From: Alnus glutinosa
Lineage: Eukaryota > Streptophyta > Magnoliopsida > Fagales > Betulaceae
Length of the DNA stretch: 64,000 nucleotides
NCBI RefSeq assembly: GCF_958979055.1
Contig: NC_084886.1
Coordinates: 48,687,654 to 48,751,653 of the forward strand
Direction: 5' to 3'
The notes below the pieces were generated by a model. It ran no database searches, was not told the DNA's origin, and was given only the letters and a program-made list of their open reading frames with translations. This document shows positions 46,201 through 58,009 of the stretch, in pieces (the first letter of the stretch is position 1; each line of letters begins with the position of its first letter). The position numbers were made by a program, and so were the translations under genes.

Positions 46201-49200
46201 TTCCTCTTTGCTTTTGAAGTATATTGGTCTTCCGTTGGGGGCCTCTTACAAGGCCAAGTCTATTTGGGATTGTGTAGATGAAAAGATTGAGTGTCAGTTG
46301 GTTAGTTGAAAAATGATGATGTATTTGTATAAGGGTGGAAGGGTTACCTTTAGAAAGAGCACCATTTCCAATTTACCTACGTACTTCATTTCTTTTTTCC
46401 CCCTTCCTACTGGTGTGGCAAATTGCATAAAGAAGCTTCATCGAGATCTCTTATAGGGTGGGATAGGTGAAAAGTTCAAATATCACTTGGTTAGTTGGAG
46501 GTTTGAAACTTGAGAATGTTCAATCGTGCTCTTTTAGGGAAATGGTTGTAGCGCTATGTGCATGAGAGAGTGGCATGGTGGAGAGTTGTGGATTCTAAAT
46601 TTGGTAGATCTTGTATGGGTGGTGTTCTTTTGATCACCCTAGGCTATATGGGGTGGGGCTATGGAATAATATTAAGATGAGGTTGGATGATGTTTTCTAG
46701 TCATACTAGATTTGAGCTGAAAGATGGATCAAAGATCAGATTATGGGATGATGTGTGTTATGGGAAAATGGCTCTTAAGGAAGCTTTCACGGGTTTATAT
46801 AGTATTATTTGTGTGAAGGATGCTTTTCTTGCAATTCATTTGAATTTTTCTAGTGGTTCCCTTAAGTGAAATGTAAGCTTTATTAGAGCAGTTCACAATT
46901 TGAAGTTGGATGTCTTGGCTTCGTTTTTCAATTTGTTGTATTCCTATAGAGTGAGACAAGAAAGGGAAGACAAGTTTTGGTAGGCCCCTTCAAACAAAGG
47001 GGTGTTCGATGTTAGCTCTTTTTACAGGGTCCTTGCATGTAATGATGACATTCATTTTCCTTGGAAAAGTATTTAGCGGACCAATGTTCCTTTGAGAGTA
47101 GCTTTTTTTTCGCTTGGTCGGCGGCCATAGTAAAGATCCTTACTATGGACAACCTTAGGAAGTGACATGTCATTGTGGTTGATAGGTGCTGCATGTGCAA
47201 GAGGAAAAGGAGTCTATGGACCATCTTATTTTCCATTGTGAGATTGCTTGCTAAAAGCCTTATAGAATGCTTTCTTCAATTACTTTGGACTATCTTGAGT
47301 TATGCCTAGCCGGGTAGTTAATTTGTTTGCTTGTTGATGGACGGTTGGTAGCTCTTAGAATGCTGTTGTGTGGCAGATGGTGTGTTTTTATTCTATTTAT
47401 ACTTGGACAATTGAGTTTTTAGCTCCAATGTTGATTAGTTTTAATGATTTTCTTCTTCTTTTTTTCCTACTTCTAGATAGGCGTTTCTCTTGAATACTTC
47501 TTGTGTACCTGGGTTGTGCTTTGCACTTTTAATAATATTTCGATTACTTACAAAAAAAAAATAATAATAATAATAATTTTAAAAAAAAAAGAAGATAAAA
47601 TTATCTTATATACTAAATATATTTTTTAATTTATGTAAAGCATGTTTTTGTATAAGAATTTGAAGATTTAATCATAAATCAATTGTTAAAAAATATTACT
47701 TAATACTTTATTTTAGAATTACATGTGGCCCCCTCAGATAAATATCCTAGTTCCGTCCTTGACAACTAGAATAATGACTTGTGAAATAGAAAGCATCAAC
47801 ATAAGAAAACCAAATCAAAAGCACTCAAGGTAAACATGAAAGAAATGGTCAGATGGATTTTCTTGGTAAAAGGACTGTTGTGTAAGCACTCACCGACTAC
47901 CACTAACAAAGAAGTCTTTCCGCTTCTTTGAGAAAGCAATGGCTCCAACAGCTTTTGTATGACCTACACCAACTCCAATGCAACATCTGCTTTCTGATTC
48001 CCATAGCCTAACCTATATTGAGAATGGAATTAGAGATCCAAAAACATTACATATAACATATAAATCATCTCCCTAAGTAAGTGTGTATGTCTAGTCTGTT
48101 TGTGCGCATTTATGTGTGTGTGTGTGTGTTGGGGGGGAGAGAGAGAGAAAGCGAGAGAGTATCATTGAACAATTATATTATGAAGAGACACCTTTTTAGG
48201 GTAGTAGTCTCTCTTGTATACTTTCCAAATCTCTTAGATCTTGTAAACTTTTTAGATTTCAGACACCTTTAGGGTGATAAGTCTCTTTTGTATACTTTTC
48301 ATGTAAGAGGGATTTGCTTTTTCCTTAAATAAATTATTATTACTCATAAAAAAAAACATTATGAAGAGACAAAATAATTGATTTTCCCCATAACAGCCAG
48401 ATTTCAAATTTACCATTTAACTTCTTCTTTTTCCCCTTTTTGATTGGTAAGTTATGCACCCAGTTGGTCCTTAACCTAGAACTTCCTCCATCCAGCTCTT
48501 ACAAGGACAGGACAAGCCATTTAAGCTGAGCTGATGGCTTCCATTTTAGTTTTACTAGCAAACTACACAAGTAGTGGAAATCAAAGCATGTCTACCACAG
48601 CTGCCTTGAGGGCAGAATAAGAAAATAGAACTTACACTCTTGTCCTTACTTCCTGTTACAATTAGTGTTCTTCCAGAAGTTGATACACAGGTGTCAAGGC
48701 ATAGAACAGTTTCAGTATGACCAGCCAATACATACGAACATGACCTGGCTGCTAGGTCATACACTCGTACCTGAATGTGTCCAAATTAAGATACATGTTA
48801 GGAATCAAATTTCAAAAATGAACACATTTCTTCAGTAACACAGATAGATTCCTGAGTATCTAGATGATTATGCCCAGCCTAGAGGACATCATAACCACAT
48901 CTGAGCTATCTGGCCCAGCTTATGCATTGAGGAGATCATGAATACATTTTCTATTCAATTAATGCTCATATGGTAGCTTATAGTTTTACTGGTACACTAA
49001 ATTCATCCAAATATAAATGTAAATTTTCATGAATAACAAAATAACACAAACGTATATGAAAATGAAAGGTATACATTTTCTATTCAATTAATGCTCATAT
49101 GGTAGCTTATAGTTTTACTTGTACACTACATTCATCCAAATATAAATGTAAATTTTCATGAATAACAAAATAACACAAACGTATAAGAAAATGAAAGGTA

Positions 49201-52200
49201 ACCAACGATGGTAAAAAAGACACTTGTTACATATCCCGTAAAAAGGTATAAACATGAACAATAATAACTCCTTACAATTAGTGAAACCCATTTCCAGAAT
49301 TTGTGAATACTCTAGGACCTCATAGTAGAAGAATGGTCGTCCAGGACAAAGGATACATGCTGTACAGAGTGGCTGCACTGACACACAAATAAACCTCCCC
49401 AGGGAGGCTGGAAGATATTCGTCGCCAGAGTTAATAAAGATCAAAAGTATTTAGGATTATATCATTCAGGTACCTTTTTTTAACACCAAAACCAGGAAAA
49501 CATCAAAAAAGAAACAATAATAAGATCGAATGATCATAAATTAGATGATCATGTCAACTTTTTCAGCTATTAGTAGTGCTTAGATCCTCAACTGCAAGCA
49601 GAAAATGATAGGAATCTACTGCAAATTACCTGTTCAAGGTTTGTAGCAACAGCAAGAAATTGTTCCTCTTCACCTAAAAACCTCAGATCCACAATCTCTT
49701 CATTGTATCCTACAAGTCTTCTGCTTAGGATAAGTTTAAATATCTCTTCCGAGTGTTCTACTGGGACATAGAAAAGAAACTGCTGATCGGCAGTCACACA
49801 GAGCAACCCTTGATCTGATGGTAACATAACGGCAGATGTGAAACCCCTACTCATGTCTGAGTTGACACTAACATCAGATGCCTTTTGCTCAAACAAGCAA
49901 GCTGCACTGTTCAAATAAAAGTAACATAAATAGACTCAAACTGCTGTTCATTCTAAATATAACCAAGGATAAAAGATAGAGAGGCCCATTGGCCTCCCAA
50001 CCATTTAACGAAACGTACAAAATACTAGGAAAACACCCTCATTTTGTCTCACCTTTCAGAGTTCCATATTCTTACAATCCCACGTTCACCAACTGTGATA
50101 AAATGAATTGCTGATGACCCACTTGTTTTCTTCCCACTTCGCTCATAGAATGAAGCCACTAATGAAGCAAAAGGGCTCCCGGAACGAATTACACACACAG
50201 CTTCGAGTACCTCATATGCAAGTACAGTCTTTTTGAAACCATAATCACGAAGGTCCCACAAGTGTACAACCTGCAATAATCCTAGACATCATTTTGCAGC
50301 TGAAATTATATGGTTGACTAACTATACTGAATTAGAAGCAACAGTTAAATGTATATATTATTCTAACACAATATATACCAAAGCACATTTCAGCATCTTC
50401 ACATAAACATATTCAAATTTTCCTGTGACATAAACTACAACAATCTAGTCATAAAACAAAATGCCTATGCTGTAAGAAACAACCATCACACATCAAGAAG
50501 ACATTGATATAGTTGGAAAATCAATTGAACATACCCTATACCGTAGGAAACAATCATTAGGTATCAGAAGTATTGATTTCATTGGAAATACATTGAAGAA
50601 TATGGGAAGCGATAAAAAGAAAAGATGACCAATGTTTTTCCACAAATCAAAGAAATTAGTGTCTAATAAACTGGTGGGGGAAGGACCAAGAATTCAGCAC
50701 TTTTTCAGTCAACAGGGCCTGAAACATAGACGCAATTGGCCATCTCAGGTAATGCATTTCTCTCTCTTTCTTCCTTTTGTGTGTGTGTCCCCAAAAAATT
50801 AGAAGTTGGATAGCCACATAAGATCTGCATTAACTGTGTGGACACACTCGATATGCCAAGGGAAGCAATGCCGCTCCATTCCCTCGTCAACATTTTTATG
50901 CCCCCCGCCCCCCCCCCCCCCACAGAAAAAAGAGAGAGAGACGAGAAAAGAAAAAAGAAGAAAAAAAAGGAGGAAACTGGACGTAAATACATTATACATT
51001 CAACACTACATACCAATCCACTCTCCACAATCCTCTGTCCATGACTTCAATTACTGTACTATGAGTTCAACTCCCTCATGAGCATCTTTTCCACATTAAG
51101 CATGGATGAAAACTAGGGGCAACATGGCCCCGTCTGGTCCAATATCAAAATTAAACCCCTCATCATGTATAGAATTGGCCAGATACTCAGGAATCTCCAA
51201 TCAATGTTAAAATTAGCATAAGTGAGTTCTGACCCCAATCAGTCCAGATGATAGCTTAAATAACTCAACCTGCCTGAGAACTTACACAAGAAATGCATTT
51301 TATGGAAGAAAAAATATGAACAAGAGGAGAGGGGTCTAACATAAAACTTCAGAAGAGGAGGTAATTAATCCTTAATCCATGACTTCCAAACCTCTACCAA
51401 AACAATTCTGTGAGACCCTTATAAGAACACTATTTTCACGTAGGTTGGCTCAATTTGGTCGGATTTTGTAGCCTCCAATGTCACTGACTTGAAATAAAAA
51501 AAAAAGAGCCACATGAATAAAATAATGGGAAAGCAAATGCACAAAATTGAAGCGTAAGGTAAAGCATTTACATATCATCCAATAAGAGTATATTAAAGGG
51601 GAAAGCAAATGCACAAATTTGGAATATGCAAAAATGCATTTACATGTCATCCAATAAGAGTATAAGTATATTAAGATAACCACGTCTCTAAGCAAAAATC
51701 AGAGAAGGTTGATCCCTGCCTTATCTCTTCCAGCAGTGAGCAAAATTTGTCCATCTTCAGATATAGCCATAGAAGTTACTGCTGAATCGTGTTTTTTAAA
51801 TGTTGCAACACACTTCTTGTGTAAAAGATCCCACACTCGTACTGTTGCATCATCACTTCCGGAGAAAAGCTATAAACACCAGTCAGAATGATAAGTTAAA
51901 AATGCAACTAAAAATGCAATTGAGGAGAATAAATTATTGAAAGGAATAGGAGAAAGTAAAAATAGAGGGGTTCATATGATAATGCCCTTTGGGTGGTGCT
52001 TTTTGCTTTTTAGTTGAAAAAGGTTCTAATGTGACACAAAGATGAAAGTAGTTTTAAATGTTTCGTGAGTATTTTGTAATTGAAGTTGTTTGTTAATGTT
52101 TTTGCTTTTTACTAAAAAGCAAAAGGCAAGCCTAAAGAGCATTATCAAATGAACCCCGCATTTGCCTTGAATGGGAGTAGATCAAGAAGCTATGAATCAA

Positions 52201-55200
52201 TCACGGTTATTTCTTGTAGAATGATACTTGTTTAAATCCTTAACATTTTTTGTAAGTAATTGGCCCTAAGGGGAGGGGGAAGGCGAGATTCGAACTAGTG
52301 ACGTCTGACTTGTTTAAATCCTTAACATAACTACAATTTTGTCCCTTTTGTTCAGTGCACAATGCGCAGAAACTGCACGTCTACACAACTTGCAGAGAAC
52401 AAAGGGCATATCAATCACACATGCTGCTTGCACACACTCGAACATTGGGAAATACATAAATCCCTTAAAATGTAGATACAAGTTACACAATAAATGTAAA
52501 TAATACAAATACCATAAAAATTTGAGATGAAAGCCTATCTCGTCTTCAATGTAAATAAGGCACAGACCACCTTTCAAGACTCCATGCAAAAAATTAAGAG
52601 AGTAGTATTTTAATTCATATAGAAACCCAAAAGGCGTGCGCCCCACTTATTCTAATCAGTTAACTACATATTAAAATTTTCCTATCCTTATTGCCAATGA
52701 ATGCCTTGATAGTAGATTAAGATCTAGTGAGTCAGGTGTTATTTGCAAAATGGATCTCCAAAAAGCTTATGATCATGTGAATTGGGACTTTCTATTGTAT
52801 ATAGTGAGGAGGTGTGGCTTTGGGGAGAAATGGTGTTGTTGTATAGCTCATTGTATATCCTCTATGCAAATCTCGGTTTTAGTTAACGGTACTCCAATAG
52901 GTTTCTTCAGCAGCTCCCGTGGTTTAAGACAAGGGGATTCCTTATCCTTCTTGTTGTTTGTTTTTGTGATGGATGCTTTGGGTAGAATGATTCCTGTTGC
53001 AGTTAGTGGGCGGCTGTTGGATGGTTTTTCAGTGGGAAACGGTGTTTTCTCTCATATTTTGTTTGTTGATGACACCTTGATTTTCTGTGGTGCTTTTCCA
53101 GCACATCTGCATCCTTTGCGGAGCTTATCCTTTGCTTTGAAGCTGCATCGAGCTTAAAGGTTAACTTGGCCAAGTAAGAATTGGTTCCTGTGGGGAATGT
53201 TGATCAGGTAGAAAGGTTGGCAGGACTGCTAGCTTGTGGGGCTTCCACTTCGCTAGTGAAGCATCTCGGTTTGCTGTTGGGGGCTTCCTATAAAGCCAAG
53301 CATAGAGTGTCAGTTGGCTAGTTGGAAAATGAAGTATTTGTCGAAGGATGGCAAGGTTACCCTTATTAAGAGTACCCTTGCCAATTTGCCTGCGTACTTT
53401 ACATCTCTCTTTCCTATCTCGGCGAGTGTTACTAAGCGCATTGAGAAGCTCTAGCGTGATTTCTTGTAGGGTGGGTTAGGAGTAGAGTTCAAATATCACT
53501 TGGTGAGTTGGTCCAAGGTTTATTTACCAATTTCTGAAGGAGGGTTGGGTATTATGAATTTGATGGAGTTCAATCGAGCTCTCTTAGGTAAATGGTTGTG
53601 GCATTATGGGCTTGAGAGAGAAGCTTGGTGGAGAGTTGTGATGGACTCTAAATTTGGCAGTTTATGGGGTGGGTGGTGTTCTCTTGAGCCTGCTAGTGTG
53701 TTTAGGGTGGGGTTATGGAAGAATATCAGGAAAGAATGGGAGAATTTCTCATGTCATACGAATTTTGAGGAGGGAGATGGATCCTAGATTAGTTTTAGGC
53801 ATGATAAGTGGTGCGGAGACGTGGCTCTTAAGGCAGCTTTTCCAATTTTATTTGGTATTTGCTCGTGTAAATGATGCCTCTGTTGAGGATCACTTGGATT
53901 TTTTGGGTGGTTCTAGTCAGTGGAATGTGGGGTTTGCAAGAGTGGCGCAAAATTGGGAAGTGGATATCTTTGCCTCTTTCTTCCAAGTGTTGCACTCTGC
54001 TAAAGTTAAAAAAATGAAGTGAAGATAAACTGTGATGGATCCCATCCAAAAGAGGTTGTTTAAGGCAAAATCCTTCTATAGCTCCCTGGCTTGTACTGAA
54101 GGGAGCTACTTTCCTTGGAAGAGTGTGTGGTAAACTCAGGTTCCTTTAAGGGCGACATTTTTCACGTGGTCGGCAGCTCTGGGTAAGATCCTTACCATGA
54201 ATAATCTCAGGAAGCAGTACGTCATTGTGATGGACAGATGTTGTATGTGTAAGAAGAATGGAGAGCCTGTGGATCACCTTCTTCTTCATTTGGATTGTCT
54301 CTTTCAGTCGTTTTGGGTTGTTATGAGTTATGCCTAGACGTGTTGTCGATATGTATACCTGCTGATTGATCTCTGGCAATCTGTAGAGTGCAGCAGTGTG
54401 GAAGATGGTGCCTACGTACATTTTATGGTGTTTATGAAGGAAAATGAATGGCAAAAGTTTTGAGGACCAGGAAATGACGATGGATGAGATTTTATCTTTA
54501 TTCTTTAAAACTTTGTATCAGTAGACAGCTGCTTATGTAACTCCTTTGTCGATTAGTTATAGCATTTTCCTTGCCCTTTTTACTTCTTCTAGTTAAGTGT
54601 TTCCTTTTGTATATTCCATGTGTACTTAGGGACACCTCACGCTTTTAATGATATTGTCGATTACTTATCAACAAAAACAAAAATCATATAGAAACCCAAA
54701 AGGAATGCCCCACAAAATTAAGCTTCCTAAAACTATTGGTTTAATTGGAATGTTTTAAGTGCGCCATAAGCAACACCATGACGCAGTGTCACATCAGCTT
54801 CATTCCAGGATCAAGACTGGCAAAGTCCACACCAATAAGGAATCATCCAGTTTCTAGATATCACATCTGTAGAGTACACAGACAAATCTACCCCATAAGA
54901 ACATTCTCAGCCTGAAAATACTATAATAGCTGGGCAGGGGTTTACAAGCGAGGTTTCCATGAATATTTCTCAGGTTTGTCCAATAAGGAAGAGCTCTAGA
55001 TCACAAAAAGGATTTTCAGTTTCCAAAAATCTTCCTTCTAGCATGTGAGAATATGAGATCCAAGGCACCATTAGCAACTTCAAAGATACTTTTTGCACTG
55101 CTTCAAAGACCTTGGAAAGAGAAAAAATAAGAGGACTTTGAACAGCCACAGCTGGAGATTCCAGCTGTGAAGAACACAATTGTGTATGTTGTTTTATAGT

Positions 55201-57945
55201 GCTAACATTGTTAATCTTACAAATTCCAAGACTTTAGCATAAAGATCCCAACATTGGAAACCCTAGTACTTTAAAATTTATGATGTTGAGTTCCACCAAA
55301 AAATAACATGCCTTTAATATTAGGAGGGGATGGGATGCTTTTGCAGCTCATGTAAGATATGAGATAGGGAATGGTTCAAAAGTTCGGTTTTGGCATGATG
55401 TGTGGTGCGGGGAGATTCCTTTGAAGACTCTTTTTCCAGAATTGTTTCTCATTGCTAGAGGCAAGGATGCTTGGGTGGAGGAGAATATGCAAAGACAAAA
55501 TGGCACAACTCTATGGAATATTCTGTTTTCTCGCCCAGTTCATGATTGGGAGGTCGAAGCGGTTAGTAGATTTTTTGAGATGTACACTCTTAAAATTAGA
55601 AATGAGGGAGGATAAGATGTGTTGGAATCCTGCGCGAAAGAAATCTTTTGAGGTAAAGTCTTACTATAAGGTCTTATCTAGTCCTATTCAGTCTTCCTTT
55701 CCGTGGAAAAGTATTTGGAAAGTTAAGGTCCCCCCGAAAGTGGCTTTCTTTGTCTGGACGGCAACTTTAGGGAAAATATTAACCTTGGATAATTTATGAA
55801 AAAGAAACATTATTGTGATAGAGTGGTGCTTTATGTGTAAGAGTTCTGGAGAGTCCATTGACCATTTGTTTTTGCATTGTATGGTGGCTACAGAATTGTG
55901 GAGGACGATTCTGCAAATATTTGGGGTGGAGTGGGTAATGCTGCGGTCGGTGAAAGATATGTTGGGGAGTTGGAGGGGGCAAAAGGGTAATCAGACTCTG
56001 ATACCGATTTGGCGCATGGCTCCATTGTGTTTGATGTGGTGTGTTTGGAGGGAACGAAACGCACATTGTTTTGAAGATTGTGAGATTGATTTGATGAACT
56101 TGAAGAGAATGATGCTACAAACGATGTTTATGTGGAGAGAAAAATTTCAGCTTATGCATGAGTGTTCTTTTTTTGAATTTATAGATAGGTGTTCTCTTTT
56201 TTCTCTGAATTAGGGGCTTCTTGTATATGTCCTGTGTACTATGGGCTGCGCCCCTTTGCGCCTTTTGAATATACTTTACTTATCAAAAAAAAAAAAAAAG
56301 TATGAAGCAAGCAATATAATATTTAAGTGTAATGTGGCAAAACAAAGATGGCACAAATAATCTACAAATATCACCTCCAAAATATTGTTGCCCCGTAAAA
56401 TAAGAGTATAATTGCATTTTAAGTTGGAACTCACTAGTGATTTATTTGGATCAGGATGAAACATAATACAGGAAACAACCCCTGCGTGGCCCTTGAAGAA
56501 ATGAGTGCAAAAGCCACCATCAACATCCCAAACAAGGACTTTCCTATCAGCTCCTGCAGTTGCAAGCAATCCTCCAGACAAGTGGCAAGCCATACCCTTC
56601 ACTGGACTTTCATGGCCCTACTCAATGCCAAAAACAAACATCAGTCATAACCCAGAAAAACAGGTACATACAACTATATGTAAAAAATGCTGAAAAGCCA
56701 ACTACTGATACTTTTAATTTCTCGTAAAATCAGAAGAAAATCACTGCTAAAAGCTAAATAATCTTCATTCAGTTCTCAATAGGCCGAAGAGCCCTAATTC
56801 CACTTTTGCTTTCTCCACAGCCAAACAAATCACAGCTCAATTAGCTATACCAAGTCAAGGAAAATTTTGTTAGGGAGAGAATCGCCTGGGGAGTCCACCA
56901 AGAGTACATTAATATACATATTTGGACACCACTCTAGCCCAAAAGATTAAGCTAATGGGCTTGGGTCCACTTAGTTATATTAACTACTGTTTTTCTTTAT
57001 ACTTTCTCAATGTGGTACACAACACTTACAAGTGAATTTACAACAAGATTTCCTTTGTTAACAAAACCAATGCATTATTACTCCTCAACCTTCCCCCTTT
57101 CCTTTTAACCAAAACAAATTGCCCCATTTTCTCAGCAAGGAAACCAACCCTAGTTTCACTACCTTTTATTGCCTCAAAAGCCAGACAGCACAATTCAGAC
57201 TCGTTGATCCCTAATCTCACCTGACTCAATAGATTTAATTTTCTATTTAACCAAAACAATATTACTCCAAAATATTTCTTCATTTACTCCGCAACAACAG
57301 ATTTGTCCATTTCATCCATTAAATTTAGCCCAAATGATCCATTTTTTGGTCGAGCCCTCGAAATTATTTCCTCCGTTTTGGTTTCACAACAGATACAAAG
57401 CAAAGCCCAATACCAAACTCACTCAATATTCGCTAATATTTCTTCCTCTCATTTGTCACCAAGAAAAAACCGAATTTCACATCTCTCTCTCCCATGACAC
57501 AGTGTCGCATCAACTTCCAAGACAAAAGCATAACATATATCACTCACAAAAGCCGTTTTTCTCTCTACAGTTAAAATACCCATTCACTTTCTTTCTCTTC
57601 TATTTGCTCGCAGCAAACCAAAGAGAGCCCAAATTCAGAAGCATTTACCTTCCAAGAGCGCACGCACTTGAGGGTGGACAAGTCCCAGACCCTAATCTGG
57701 AGACTTTTGCCGGCGGAGAAGAGCAACTTGTCGTCAGGGCTAAGCGCCAAGGCCGAAGGGGCGTCCGAGTCTGTGTCAATCGTGGACCGTATCGAGGCGT
57801 CGGACGAATCGACGATTCTAATCGACTCGTCGCACGCGCACGCGATGAACGAGCCGTCCGATGCCACCGCAAAGGGCCCGCCCGTGTAGAACTGTTGCAG
57901 CGACGGCACGCAGCGGTAGTTTTTCTTCAACGGTAGGGAAGCCAT
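39697..57945 (-). CDS. TOZ: TORMOZ/UTP13 (TBL3) WD40 protein of the small-subunit processome
   Basis: Fourteen exons (high to low): 57945-57649, 56617-56435, 51869-51720, 50270-50053, 49906-49630, 48770-48636, 48012-47894, 42821-42665, 42480-42234, 42153-42077, 41810-41691, 41166-41036, 40956-40782, 40029-39697. They total 2619 bases and 872 residues with no frame break; Arabidopsis TOZ is about the same length. UTP13/TBL3 is a U3 snoRNP (UTP-B) subunit needed for 18S rRNA processing in the nucleolus. WD40 repeats fill residues 1-660 (for example [36 protein letters not shown]). The UTP13 domain follows ([18 protein letters not shown] to [18 protein letters not shown]), then a basic tail KKRKSKKSK (about 842-850). 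Thirteen introns: twelve are GT-AG, intron 3 is GC-AG. Introns 2 (4.6 kb) and 7 (5.1 kb) contain LINEs. Confidence 0.95.
40181..40253. repeat. (GA)n microsatellite in UTP13 intron 13
   Basis: About 35 GA units, reading as CT on the transcribed strand, about 150 bases before the acceptor of the last exon. Confidence 0.95.
42898..42917. repeat. G20 homopolymer in UTP13 intron 7
   Basis: Twenty consecutive G on the plus strand, about 76 bases upstream (in transcript sense) of exon 8. A similar C-run occurs in intron 3 at about 50909-50930. Confidence 0.9.
43100..43266. mobile_element. Foldback MULE-MITE in UTP13 intron 7
   Basis: Inverted arms starting GAAAAATGCTATACTT and (reversed) GAAAAATGCTACACTT extend through TCTCCCAAATTT..CTCCCCAAAT. 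They are flanked by a perfect 9-base duplication ATTTGAGAA at 43091-43099 and 43267-43275. It is non-coding. Confidence 0.88.
44040..44900. mobile_element. Possible TIR element with AATGACTATTCCTAG-type ends
   Basis: The left end 'gcatgtttggtacacgga ... gaatgactattactaggaat' is inverted relative to 'aggaatgactattcctagtcattcc' at the right. Both carry the 'TTTGGT' and 'GAATGACTATT' words. Borders and target duplication are uncertain. The right part is interrupted by a 38-base LINE stub at 44832-44869. Confidence 0.35.
44832..44869 (+). mobile_element. 38-bp LINE 3'-end stub with 19-bp target duplication
   Basis: The inserted bases CGCTTTTAATAAAATTTTTC, then TTACTTATC, then an A-tail match the 3' ends of the LINEs at 47.5 and 54.6 kb (CGCTTTTAATGATATT ... 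ATTACTTATCA). The stub is flanked by a perfect direct repeat ACTATTCCTAGTCATTCCA at 44813-44831 and 44870-44888. It is an extremely 5'-truncated insertion. Confidence 0.85.
44915..45065 (-). mobile_element. hAT fragment, family of 20967-21639
   Basis: Read on the minus strand, the order 'catccgcatacc ... taaaacc ... ccgcatatgtggatagt ... gatgcagacggttattatccgc' follows the right part of the 20.97 kb hAT. The left part is missing. Confidence 0.5.
45230..47562 (+). mobile_element. Decayed LINE (L1 type) in UTP13 intron 7, antisense to the gene
   Basis: At 45302-45490 a frame reading [20 protein letters not shown] resembles the N-terminal ORF1-like part of plant retroelements. From 45601 a broken reverse transcriptase follows ([28 protein letters not shown]). 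At about 46.5-47.2 kb come the C-terminal and zf-RVT-like parts (WKSI, AFFS, CARGKG), split by many stops and frame changes. It ends TTTCGATTACTTAC plus an A-rich tail at about 47552. Region 5' of the RT is deleted. It cannot make protein. Confidence 0.8.
48942..49199. repeat. 129-bp tandem duplication in UTP13 intron 5
   Basis: Two nearly identical units start ATACATTTTCTATTCAATTA at 48942 and 49071. They differ at a few positions (ctgg/cttg, ctaaatt/ctacatt). Confidence 0.92.
51527..51667. repeat. 72-bp tandem duplication in UTP13 intron 3
   Basis: Units at 51527-51598 and 51599-51667 share GGGAAAGCAAATGCACAAA and CATCCAATAAGAGTATA, with moderate divergence between. Confidence 0.85.
51718..51719 (-). 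promoter_or_regulatory. GC splice donor of UTP13 intron 3
   Basis: Exon 3 ends GAT AAG and the intron begins GCAGGG instead of GT; the next exon starts after TTGCAG with GTTGTACAC. The protein order ..GRDK|VVHLWDL.. is the conserved order in TOZ proteins, and no GT nearby keeps the frame. AAG|GC fits the known GC-AG class. Confidence 0.85.
51966..52158. mobile_element. MITE in UTP13 intron 2
   Basis: Inverted ends GGGGTTCATATGATAATGCC and (reversed) GGGGTTCATTTGATAATGCT mark about 190 bases with repeated 'gctttttnnt' words. No matching flanking duplication was found. Confidence 0.55.
52247..52307 (-). mobile_element. Truncated SINE in UTP13 intron 2
   Basis: A 61-base insertion lies between two perfect 21-base direct repeats (52226-52246 and 52308-52328, starting ACTTGTTTAAATCC). 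On the minus strand it contains a box-B-like AGTTCGAATCTCG and ends AATTACTTACAAAAAA. The head with box A is missing. Confidence 0.75.
52635..54683 (+). mobile_element. 5'-truncated LINE with target duplication in UTP13 intron 2
   Basis: The 20-base repeat TCATATAGAAACCCAAAAGG occurs on both sides (52615-52634 and 54684-54703). The first part encodes reverse transcriptase with [33 protein letters not shown] and the catalytic FVDD ([10 protein letters not shown], about 53062-53090). Downstream are the thumb region ([20 protein letters not shown]) and the zf-RVT zone, broken by stops and frameshifts after about 53157. It ends CGATTACTTATCA with an A-rich tail. It lies antisense to UTP13. Confidence 0.9.
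55321..56299 (+). mobile_element. 5'-truncated LINE fragment in UTP13 intron 2
   Basis: Only the C-terminal part is present: [11 protein letters not shown]-type sequence, then frames at 55452-55799 ([30 protein letters not shown]) and 55815-56213 ([18 protein letters not shown], the Cys/His part of zf-RVT, and [14 protein letters not shown]). A frame break lies near 55617 and a stop near 55798. The tail TTTACTTATC plus A-run ends at about 56299. Confidence 0.88.

Positions 57946-57950
<5 letters not shown>

Positions 57951-57984
<34 letters not shown>
57951..57984. repeat. (GA)n run in the UTP13 5' leader
   Basis: About 17 GA units lie six bases before the start codon, reading CTCTCT in the transcript. 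Confidence 0.9.
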
Positions 57985-57986
<2 letters not shown>

Positions 57987-57988
<2 letters not shown>

Positions 57989-57994
57989 GGGTTT
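57987..57994 (-). promoter_or_regulatory. telo-box (AAACCCTA) upstream of UTP13
   Basis: AAACCCTA on the gene's strand, 42 bases before the ATG. The telo-box is established as a frequent element of plant ribosomal protein and ribosome biogenesis promoters, which suits this gene. A TATATA word follows upstream at about 58001-58004. Confidence 0.6.
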
Positions 57995-58009
57995 AAGGGT
58001 ATATAGCCA

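Noticed and set aside
57334-57936. A 200-codon plus-strand frame over UTP13 exon 1
   Set aside because: It is the antisense shadow of exon 1 and the intron; no domain is visible.
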